In this document: one piece after another, positions 7,959 through 16,011 of the stretch
How positions within the stretch are numbered: the first letter of the stretch is position 1
Layout of the letters: every line of letters starts with the position of its first letter
Source: Candidatus Woesearchaeota archaeon
GTDB taxonomy: Archaea; Nanobdellota; Nanobdellia; SCGC-AAA011-G17; PNOQ01
Direction: 5' to 3'
Assembly: GCA_018663865.1 (NCBI GenBank)
Contig: JABJPM010000022.1
Location: 1-33,621 of the forward strand
DNA length: 33,621 bases
Translations under genes and position numbers: made by a program
The notes under the pieces: generated by a model
What the model saw: the letters and a program-made list of their open reading frames with translations, nothing else
The model's database searches: none
Told to the model about the DNA's origin: nothing

Positions 7959-8813
7959 CTAATCTTCATCTATTATTGATCTTCCTTTCAATTCTTTCCA
8001 ATCTTGATCGGGTCTAACTTCCAAGTTTGTTTTCCAGGCACCTTCTAAAACATTTGGTTCAATGTGTTTTTCTTTTGAAAAATGAATCATTGCTTGCATG
8101 TCTTTCGGGAAGCAACTTCCCCCAAAACCAAATTTCCCATCTGGTCCAGGAACTTGAATATGTGATTTTCCAACTCTTTCGTCTTTTGTGAACCCTTCAA
8201 TTGCCGTTTCCCAATTCACTTCAGATTCATTGGCAATTAATTTCATTTCATTCATAAATGAAACTTTTGTTGCAAGAAAGCAATTATTCATATATTTTAT
8301 AAATTCTGCAGTTTCATAATTTGTTTGAATTACCGGCAGATCATCTCCGAATCTTTCTTTGAACAATTTTGCAATTTTGTTTGTGTGATCTTTATTTCCT
8401 CCTAAAATTACTCTTGATTGATTTATAAAATCTGAATTTGCATTTTTTTCAGTTAAAAATTCTGGATTAAATACTATATTCAAATTGGGAAATGATTTTT
8501 GTATTTCATTTGTTGTTCCAGGGGTCACAGTGGATCTTATTAAAACAATATTATCTTTTCTTTTATTGATTTTATTTATTTCTTCTAGGGCTGAATAAAT
8601 TATATCTAGGTGGATTGATCCATCTTTATTTGATGGTGTTGGGACTGATAAGAAAATATAATCTGATTCATTAATTGTCTCATTTAAACTATGCGTGGAT
8701 TTTGTCTTGTCTTTATCATAAATTCTAATTTCTGCATTCCAACCAGATTTTTCTGAAAATCCATACTCTACTGCCGACCCAACAAACCCTCTCCCAATTA
8801 TCCCTATTTTCAT
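7959..8813 (-). CDS. UDP-glucose/GDP-mannose dehydrogenase family protein, short form
   Basis: GIIGRGFVGSAV Rossmann motif, FLSVPTP, STVTPGTT, NPEFLTEKNA, FGFGGSCFPKDMQAM (catalytic Cys), NLEVRPDQ; ends at 284 aa without a recognisable C-terminal UDP-binding domain. Confidence 0.88.
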   Translation of the reverse strand: MKIGIIGRGFVGSAVEYGFSEKSGWNAEIRIYDKDKTKSTHSLNETINESDYIFLSVPTPSNKDGSIHLDIIYSALEEINKINKRKDNIVLIRSTVTPGTTNEIQKSFPNLNIVFNPEFLTEKNANSDFINQSRVILGGNKDHTNKIAKLFKERFGDDLPVIQTNYETAEFIKYMNNCFLATKVSFMNEMKLIANESEVNWETAIEGFTKDERVGKSHIQVPGPDGKFGFGGSCFPKDMQAMIHFSKEKHIEPNVLEGAWKTNLEVRPDQDWKELKGRSIIDED

Positions 8814-8850
8814 TTTATAAAATTAGTGTTGAATCGTTTATATATTTTAT

Positions 8851-8868
8851 TAAATTGAATTCAATTTA
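8851..8868. promoter_or_regulatory. 18-bp perfect palindrome TAAATTGAATTCAATTTA between divergent promoters
   Basis: Self-complementary; flanked by TTTATATA (8837-8844, for the minus-strand gene) and TATATAAA (8877-8884, for the plus-strand gene). Confidence 0.55.
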
Positions 8869-8906
8869 CCAAAAAGTATATAAATTTGAGAGCAAGTTTT
8901 TTAATT

Positions 8907-9746
8907 ATGACTTTAGAATCAATCATTAGTCCATTTAGTGCAGTAGATAAGCCAGGCCATATGTTCTTTACAGGAATTATTTATGCTAGTTTGGCAGTTT
9001 TGCTTAGTAATTGGGTTTTCAAAGATTCTGAAAGTTTAATAATGGTTTTTTTGACTGTTTTGGCAGCTGTGCCAATAATGTATACTACCATGAAAATGGA
9101 GGAAAATGTTACAGTCAAATTAAAGGATGAAATCTCTATTTTGAAAAGGCATGCGAAGGTCATTAAATATCTTACTTGCCTATTCTTGGGATTTGTAGTC
9201 GCATATACTTTCTGGTTTGTTGTTTTGCCATGGGAAATAACCGAACCTTTGTTTTCTACACAAATACATACCATTCAAGGGATTAATGGTAAATTAACTG
9301 GAGATGCAATTTCTGGTGCATCAATTAGTCAAGGAAGTGTTTTCTTTAAAATATTTTTGAATAATTTTAAGGTTTTATTGTTTGCATTGTTTTTTTCATT
9401 TTTTTATGGGGCGGGAGCAATATTCATTTTAACTTGGAATGCTTCTGTAATCGCTGCGGCAGCAGGAGGGTTTATTCAAAAAGCAGTTTTGGCTGGAACC
9501 CATATGGCTGGTGCTGTGCCTTTAGCATTTTTGAGGTATGCTATTCATGGTATCCCCGAAATAGTTGCTTATTTTGTCGCAGGGTTGGCAGGAGGCATAA
9601 TTTCTGTAGCAATGATTAATGGTGATTTAGAGGGGGACAAGTATCGTAAGATAGTGTTGGATGTTGTGGATCTTTGTTTAATCGCACTTGTTATTTTGAT
9701 AATCGCGGCGTTGTTAGAAGTGTTTGTTACGCCAGTGTTTTTTTAG
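8907..9746 (+). CDS. stage II sporulation protein M (SpoIIM/DUF95) family membrane protein
   Basis: Multi-TM with FFKIFLNNFKVLLFALFFSFFYGAGAIFILTWNASVIAAAAG and HGIPEIVAYFVAGLAGG. The track start 8886 is TTG; ATG 8907 is 26.5 nt from TATATAAA, so preferred. Confidence 0.85.
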   Translation: MTLESIISPFSAVDKPGHMFFTGIIYASLAVLLSNWVFKDSESLIMVFLTVLAAVPIMYTTMKMEENVTVKLKDEISILKRHAKVIKYLTCLFLGFVVAYTFWFVVLPWEITEPLFSTQIHTIQGINGKLTGDAISGASISQGSVFFKIFLNNFKVLLFALFFSFFYGAGAIFILTWNASVIAAAAGGFIQKAVLAGTHMAGAVPLAFLRYAIHGIPEIVAYFVAGLAGGIISVAMINGDLEGDKYRKIVLDVVDLCLIALVILIIAALLEVFVTPVFF

Positions 9747-9763
9747 ATTGGATTTTAATAAGG

Positions 9764-9771
9764 TTTATAAG
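9764..9771 (+). promoter_or_regulatory. TATA box TTTATAAG for the flippase gene
   Basis: Centre is 25.5 nt from the ATG at 9793. Confidence 0.45.
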
Positions 9772-9792
9772 TTGAAATTTTGAGATTAATTC

Positions 9793-11277
9793 ATGTCTAG
9801 AGAAAGAAAATTATTATTTGATGCCTCATTGGTTTTTGTAATGGGGCTTTTGGCGGCCATCTTCGGCTATTTAATTAGGGTTATCCTTTCTAGACAACTT
9901 TCCCTTGAAGAGTTTGGTTTATTTTATGCAGTATTCACGTTTGTAAGTTTTTTTATTGTTTTTAGAGATTTTGGACTTGGTCAGGCTTTAGCTAAATTTA
10001 TCCCCCAATTTTTGGTAAAAAAAGAATATGGTAAAATTAAAGCATCTATTAAATTTGCTTTTTTTATAAATTTATTTATGGGCATGATTTTTGCTACATT
10101 TTTCATAATATTTTCTGATTATTTGGCAATAAATTATTTTAAAAATGAATTGGCAAAATCACTATTAATAATATTATCTGCATATTTTGTCCTATATGCA
10201 ATTTATAGGCTTATTATTTTAATTTTTTTAGGTTTTCAAAAAAGTAAAATATATTCTCTAAATTTATTTTTTATAAATTTTTTTGTCTTTATAGGAATTC
10301 TTATTTTCAAAAAATTTGGAGTGTTAAATCCTGCAATTTCCTATTTATTTGCTGGATTAATGGGGATTATTTTTGGTTTCATTTTATTATTTAAATCTTT
10401 TTCATATTTTAAATATGTTGAAAATAATTCATATGAATTAAAACTTAAATTGTTTTACTATGGATTTCCGATTTTGCTTGCTTCCATTGGCGCGACATTC
10501 ATTGGACAAATTGATACCCTATTATTAATCAAATTTAGGACACTTCCGGAGGTCGGAATCTATAATGTTGTTTTGCCAACAGCCATGCTTTTGATAACGT
10601 TTGGAAGTGCACTAGCAATGGCGATGCTACCCTTTGTTTCAGAGTATTGGGAAAAGAAAAAATTTAAAGAATTATCAAATATTCTTTTAGATATTTATAA
10701 AAAATCATTCATTATAATTGCGCCAATTGGGCTAACTTTATTTATTTTTTCTGATCTTATTCTTAAAGTTTTATTTGGCGAATCTTTCATTTCCGGTTCG
10801 ATTGCACTTAAAATATTATGCATTGGTTCCATATTTTTTTCTGTTGCTGTAATTAATAATAATGTTCTCGCTGCGATTGGTAAACCAAAAGAAGTAACAA
10901 AACTTATTTTATTTGCAGCATTACTTAATTTAATTATTAATTTAATTTTGATTCCCCAATATGGGATTATTGGTGCAGCATTGGCAACTAGCGCATCTTA
11001 TTTTGTTGTTTTGATATTATCTACGTATTTAGTCAATCAATCTGTTAAACTAAAAATTCCAATTTTAGATTGGATTAAAATATTTTTTGCTGGAGTGGCA
11101 TTTACATTATTAGTTAATTTATTTAAAAATATTTTAGAAATGAATGTTTTATTAGAAACTACTGTTGTTTTAATCATTGGATTAATTGGTTATTTTTTAA
11201 TTTTAAAAATTATTGGGATTGATGTTTTTGGTTTATTTAGATTAATGCGACCTGATTTTATAAATCACAAGATATAA
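9793..11277 (+). CDS. polysaccharide/oligosaccharide flippase (Wzx-like, MOP superfamily)
   Basis: 494 aa, about 14 TM segments; N-terminal GYLIRVILSRQLSLEEFGLFYAVFTFVSFFIVFRDFGLGQALAKFIPQ is classic polysaccharide biosynthesis protein. Confidence 0.9.
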   Translation: MSRERKLLFDASLVFVMGLLAAIFGYLIRVILSRQLSLEEFGLFYAVFTFVSFFIVFRDFGLGQALAKFIPQFLVKKEYGKIKASIKFAFFINLFMGMIFATFFIIFSDYLAINYFKNELAKSLLIILSAYFVLYAIYRLIILIFLGFQKSKIYSLNLFFINFFVFIGILIFKKFGVLNPAISYLFAGLMGIIFGFILLFKSFSYFKYVENNSYELKLKLFYYGFPILLASIGATFIGQIDTLLLIKFRTLPEVGIYNVVLPTAMLLITFGSALAMAMLPFVSEYWEKKKFKELSNILLDIYKKSFIIIAPIGLTLFIFSDLILKVLFGESFISGSIALKILCIGSIFFSVAVINNNVLAAIGKPKEVTKLILFAALLNLIINLILIPQYGIIGAALATSASYFVVLILSTYLVNQSVKLKIPILDWIKIFFAGVAFTLLVNLFKNILEMNVLLETTVVLIIGLIGYFLILKIIGIDVFGLFRLMRPDFINHKI

Positions 11278-11378
11278 AAAAGCAAATTAACACTATTTTA
11301 TATTGATAATTTTGAAACTAATATCATTTTTATCAATTATGCATGAATATCTAACAAAATTTTGGTAAGGTTTAATAT

Positions 11379-12332
11379 ATGAAAATAAAAGAATTCAAAG
11401 GCGGTTCTTTGAGTAGTACTGCCCTGCACGAAGAAGACGGCAAATTATTTGTCAGAAAAGAAATTTCAATAATCAAAAATAGGGAATATGGTTTCCAAAG
11501 ATGGTATTCTCAACTCAAAAGAATTCAAAGATATAATGTCTTATTTCCAGGGTCATATCCTGAAATATTAGATTTTGGGATAAAGGGGGATCGTGCATTT
11601 ATGGATATTGAATATATCGAATCTGCCGACTCCGGAATAGAATTTTTAAAAAAAGTAAAAACATTTGATGAAGTAAAACTTTTTTTTAATGAATTGATAT
11701 CAGTCATGGATAAAATTCACGAAACAAAAATAAAATCCTCTAAAAACCCCATTAAATTATATTTTCAGGAAGAAGTAAAACAAAAAATAATTGATTGTAA
11801 ATCAAACTTATTTTTAAACCATTACAAAAAACAAAAAATTGTTTTTAACAATATCACCATAGATGCCCTTTCAACACAATTAAATGAATATGGGAAAATG
11901 TTCGAATCATTCTATACAAACCCTATTGAAACATTTTCTCATGGAAATTTAACATTAGAAAATTTAGTATACAATCCAGATACAAATAAAATCACGCTTA
12001 TTGATGTTTATGAAGAAAATATCATAGATTCAAAATATGCTGATTATTCCCAGATATTACAATCTTGCAATTCTAATTATGAGCTATACAATGAATCAGA
12101 TAATCCAGATTTAATTTCTATTCCTTTTGGATTGAAAAGTTTTAAAAAATTATTCAATGAATATTTAAACAATCAATTGTCGAAGGAGGAATTAATATTT
12201 ACAAAATTGTTGGAAATTTCACAATTTATTAGAATGTTGCCCTTTAAAGATGAGATTGCTCCAAAAAAAACTATCTTCTTTTATAATTTGGCATCATATC
12301 GCCTACACGAATTGATTGGTGAGTTAAAATGA
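11379..12332 (+). CDS. aminoglycoside phosphotransferase/choline kinase-like protein
   Basis: GKLFVRKEI (ATP Lys-like), HGNLTLENLVYN catalytic-loop position, ITLIDVYEEN metal-binding-like motif. Confidence 0.65.
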   Translation: MKIKEFKGGSLSSTALHEEDGKLFVRKEISIIKNREYGFQRWYSQLKRIQRYNVLFPGSYPEILDFGIKGDRAFMDIEYIESADSGIEFLKKVKTFDEVKLFFNELISVMDKIHETKIKSSKNPIKLYFQEEVKQKIIDCKSNLFLNHYKKQKIVFNNITIDALSTQLNEYGKMFESFYTNPIETFSHGNLTLENLVYNPDTNKITLIDVYEENIIDSKYADYSQILQSCNSNYELYNESDNPDLISIPFGLKSFKKLFNEYLNNQLSKEELIFTKLLEISQFIRMLPFKDEIAPKKTIFFYNLASYRLHELIGELK

Positions 12333-13456
12333 ATGAATGGAATATTAATACTAGCCTTCCGATCGATTATACAATAAAAATTTCTAATGATCTTTTTTCG
12401 GTCAATAATAATGATTTACTTCAAACTGGAGAAAAAAAAGAAAACATGCGTAGATTGATAGTCATCGATAAAAACGTATATGAATTATATTCTAAAAAAA
12501 TTTTAAATTATTTTAATCATTATGATGTTAAATGTTCTATTGTTTTATTGGAGGGTGGCGAACAAAATAAAAATTTAGATGCTTTGATGTATTTGTTGAG
12601 CGAAATTGAAAAATTTGGATTGCTGAGGCGAGGAGAACCAATAATAGCAATTGGAGGGGGAGTTGTTTTGGATATCGTCGGCCAAGCCGCGAGCATGTTT
12701 AGAAGGGGGGTGCCCTACATACGTATTCCAACAACACTACTGGGAATTGTTGATGTGAGTGTTGCTGCAAAAACAGGAATAAATTTTTTAGAACGTAGGA
12801 ATAGGATTGGGTCCTATTATCCTCCGATTGCAGTCTATTTAGATAAAATTTTCATAAAAACTCAAAACTCTCTTGAAATTTCTTCTGGAATGGGAGAAAT
12901 ATTAAAAATGGCAATTGTTAAAGATAATAAATTATTTGAACTTTTGGAAACTTATGGCGAAGAATTATTAGAAACAAAATTCCAACATGAAATATCCGAT
13001 GAAGTAATTGAAAGATCAATAATTGGCATGATTGAAGAATTGGAAATCAATTTATGGGAAAAAAATTTAAAACGTTTGGTCGATTTTGGACATTCGTTTA
13101 GTCCGATTATCGAAATGAGGTCAATTAATACTGAGAATCCTTTAACGCATGGTCAAGCGGTAACTTTGGATGTATTATATTCTTGTTTAATTTCAAAATC
13201 TAGGGGTATGTTATCTTCTGAAGAAGTTAAACGGATATTTGCAACAACTAAAAGGTTAAAGTTACCCCTTTATCATCCTCTTTTTGGCAACTCAATTTTA
13301 TTAAAAGAATCTTTATCAGATACTATGAAACATAGGAATGGAAAACAAAATTTACCCATCCCCGTAAGAATCGGAAAATCAATATTCATTAATGATTTTA
13401 AATATGAAGAGCTTATTCAGATATGCGAACAACTAAAAGAAAAAAATGAAAAATAA
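12329..13456 (+). CDS. sugar phosphate cyclase: sedoheptulose-7-phosphate cyclase / 2-epi-5-epi-valiolone synthase-like (3-dehydroquinate synthase superfamily)
   Basis: GGGVVLDIVGQAASMFRRGVPYIRIPTTLLGIVDVSVAAKTGINF, RNRIGSYYPP, GMGEILKMAIVKDNKLFELLE, VDFGHSFSPIIEM, THGQAVTLD, HRNGKQNLPIPVRIGKSIFINDF. GHSFSPIIEM replaces the DHQS-type GHTFGHAIE. Confidence 0.87.
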   Translation: MNEWNINTSLPIDYTIKISNDLFSVNNNDLLQTGEKKENMRRLIVIDKNVYELYSKKILNYFNHYDVKCSIVLLEGGEQNKNLDALMYLLSEIEKFGLLRRGEPIIAIGGGVVLDIVGQAASMFRRGVPYIRIPTTLLGIVDVSVAAKTGINFLERRNRIGSYYPPIAVYLDKIFIKTQNSLEISSGMGEILKMAIVKDNKLFELLETYGEELLETKFQHEISDEVIERSIIGMIEELEINLWEKNLKRLVDFGHSFSPIIEMRSINTENPLTHGQAVTLDVLYSCLISKSRGMLSSEEVKRIFATTKRLKLPLYHPLFGNSILLKESLSDTMKHRNGKQNLPIPVRIGKSIFINDFKYEELIQICEQLKEKNEK

Positions 13457-14123
13457 AATAATAGTAATCACGGGCAGTAGCAGCGGATTGGGATCAACGT
13501 TAGTGAAAGATTTGTGTGTTAAACATCAAGTAATAGGGTTATCAAGGAATAACAATGAATTTAATGAACAATTAAGTAATTTTAAATATATTAAAACAGA
13601 TATAAGCAATTCTATGGATGTGAAAAATGCATTTGAACAAATAAATTATCAATTTGGAAAAATAGATATTTTAATTAATAATGCGGGAATATTCATCACA
13701 AAATCATTTGACAAATGTGAAGTTAAAGAAATAGATGATATAATTGATACAAATTTAAAGGGGCCCCTATACTGTATTTTAGAAACATTGAAAATAATGA
13801 AAGCTGGTCGCATAATTAATATCAGTTCAGTATCCGGAAATAACGCAATTGCTGATCAAACAATTTATTCTGCTTCGAAGTTTGGTCTGAATGGATTTTC
13901 AGATGCATTGGGCCAGGAAGTCCAAAATAAAAAAATAAATATTACTACCATTTGCCCAGGGGGAATGGATACTCCCCTTTGGAATGAAAAAAATCCCTAT
14001 GTTGGAAATGGAAAAATTTTAAATACTAGTGAGGTTAGTGAATTAATACAATATGTAATAAAATTACCAGATCATATTGTATTAAAAAAAATAACATTAT
14101 TTCCGAAAAATGAATGGCATTAA
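13446..14123 (+). CDS. short-chain dehydrogenase/reductase
   Basis: TGSSSGLG, NNAG, NISSVSG, YSASKFG and CPGGMDT SDR motifs; 11-nt overlap with the cyclase. Confidence 0.9.
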   Translation: MKNKIIVITGSSSGLGSTLVKDLCVKHQVIGLSRNNNEFNEQLSNFKYIKTDISNSMDVKNAFEQINYQFGKIDILINNAGIFITKSFDKCEVKEIDDIIDTNLKGPLYCILETLKIMKAGRIINISSVSGNNAIADQTIYSASKFGLNGFSDALGQEVQNKKINITTICPGGMDTPLWNEKNPYVGNGKILNTSEVSELIQYVIKLPDHIVLKKITLFPKNEWH

Positions 14124-14832
14124 ATTAAATTTGATTCTCACAATGGCTGGCACTTATGCTAGATTTACCAAGGAGGGATATAAAATACCAAAATATTTAC
14201 TCCCATGGGGATCAACAACAATTATTACAGAACTTCTTAATGAGTTTACAAAAACAAATATAATTGATAATATTTTTTTAATTGCTAATAGGGAGGATAT
14301 GGATTATGCTCCCCATCTACAAAAAACATTAAAACATTTTAATATCCCCAAAGAAAATTTGGTCTATATTGATACCACTGCTGGACAAGCCGAAACTGCA
14401 GCAATTGCAATAAAAAAATTTAAAACAAAATTAAAAGACGATCCTTTTCTGATTCATAATATTGATACCTTATTGTATAATCGAGATTTTAATCAAATTA
14501 AAAAAAGTTTAGAAAAAAATGATGGATACATAGATATTTTTGAATCTAGTAATCCGGCATATTGTTATTTATTATCTAATGATGCAAATGAAGTTTATGA
14601 AATTGCTGAAAAAATTTTAATTTCTGATATGGCATCATCTGGGCTATATGGATTTACAAATTCAAAAATATTTTTGGACAATTTTGATAATGAAATTTTT
14701 ATTAGTGAGATATATAAAAAAATAATTAAATCTGGGAAAATTTTATCTGGAATATTGTATGATGAATCCTCCACAGTTGTTTTGGGAACTCCCGTTGAAT
14801 ATGTTAATAAAACAAATTTATTAATTAAATAA
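14110..14832 (+). CDS. sugar/cyclitol-phosphate nucleotidyltransferase-like
   Basis: LILTMAGTYARFTKEGYKIPKYLLPWG (divergent G-x-G-x-R-F...PK signature) and HNIDTLLY; 14-nt overlap with the SDR. Confidence 0.78.
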   Translation: MNGIKLNLILTMAGTYARFTKEGYKIPKYLLPWGSTTIITELLNEFTKTNIIDNIFLIANREDMDYAPHLQKTLKHFNIPKENLVYIDTTAGQAETAAIAIKKFKTKLKDDPFLIHNIDTLLYNRDFNQIKKSLEKNDGYIDIFESSNPAYCYLLSNDANEVYEIAEKILISDMASSGLYGFTNSKIFLDNFDNEIFISEIYKKIIKSGKILSGILYDESSTVVLGTPVEYVNKTNLLIK

Positions 14833-14836
14833 TAAA

Positions 14837-15994
14837 ATGGTAAAAATAGGCATTGCAATAAGTTTATATGATAAATTTGAAGAGCTTTCATTATTAATAG
14901 ACATAATTAGATCCAATTGGAACGGAGAATATGTAATCTCGGTGTGTTGTAATCATCCAGATGGAAAGAAAAAAATACAAAATTTAGATATAGATTGTTA
15001 TTCTCAGGGAGAAGATATAAATTTTTCTAAATCGCTTACCGATTTTCAAAAAAAAATTAATTTAAATGGCCGAGTTTTAGATTCGATTAAAAAATCATGT
15101 TTAGGCGCGATTAATCATGGGGCAGATTATGTTATGCATTTGCATACAGATGCTTGGCCACTTAATGAACAATCTTTGTTGAATTTGGTTGATGATATGA
15201 AAAAATTCAAAAAAGGAATTGGATATCGTGGAATGGGGTTATCAAAATATAGGCCAGATTGTCCGCTGGGCCATGTGGATGATATGTTTCTTTTGTTTAA
15301 TTCTGAATTTGTAAAAAAAATTAATTTTTTCAATTTCAATCCATTATCCATTTTACCTAATCGATTAAGTATTCATGGCGCCATTTCGTCTCTATTGGTT
15401 GCTAAAGCTGGAATAGAGAATCTTTATTTTTATGAAGATCACACAAACCTTCTTTTTTGGGATGGTGAAAAACATAACCCCCTTTTTGAGAGGGCTAAAC
15501 CGACAATGTATGATTTAAAATATAAATTTTTACATGTGCACTCCCAATCTTTCATTAATGATTATTCAAGAAATATCCAGGCAATGTATCTTTTTGAAAA
15601 TGGAATTACAAATGGAAAATATATTTCAATTTTTTTAGATAAATATTTGATTAATAAGGATATATTGTTAGAGGAAATATCAAATTATGAAAATAAATTA
15701 TATCTAAAATTGAGATTTTGGGGATTTCCCATTATTAAATTTGGCAGATTTGGAAGGGATTTCAATAAAATGAAAATTTATTTAAATTCTTCATTCAGAA
15801 TCAAATTAATTTATTGGTTTAGGGTTAATATTATGTCTATGTGGGAAGAAACAATAAAGAAATGGTTTGGATTTGAATTATCCCCAAATTATTCTGTTTG
15901 GCCAGAATCTTTAAATGATCTTTATTTTAAAAATTTAAATCAATCTGATTATCCAGAATTTTTAATTTGGTGGAAAAAAAGTAATTCTGAATGA
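14837..15994 (+). CDS. putative glycosyltransferase-like protein, divergent
   Basis: IGIAISLYDKFEELSLLIDIIRSNW N-terminus and DYVMHLHTDAWPL acidic motif resembling a GT-A D-x-D-like site; 4 nt after the nucleotidyltransferase. Confidence 0.5.
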   Translation: MVKIGIAISLYDKFEELSLLIDIIRSNWNGEYVISVCCNHPDGKKKIQNLDIDCYSQGEDINFSKSLTDFQKKINLNGRVLDSIKKSCLGAINHGADYVMHLHTDAWPLNEQSLLNLVDDMKKFKKGIGYRGMGLSKYRPDCPLGHVDDMFLLFNSEFVKKINFFNFNPLSILPNRLSIHGAISSLLVAKAGIENLYFYEDHTNLLFWDGEKHNPLFERAKPTMYDLKYKFLHVHSQSFINDYSRNIQAMYLFENGITNGKYISIFLDKYLINKDILLEEISNYENKLYLKLRFWGFPIIKFGRFGRDFNKMKIYLNSSFRIKLIYWFRVNIMSMWEETIKKWFGFELSPNYSVWPESLNDLYFKNLNQSDYPEFLIWWKKSNSE

Positions 15995-16011
15995 AGAATT
16001 TAAATAAATAT

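Noticed and set aside
15995-16011. AT-only palindromic stretch between convergent genes
   Set aside because: Expected by chance at this base composition; no distinct structure beyond possible termination.
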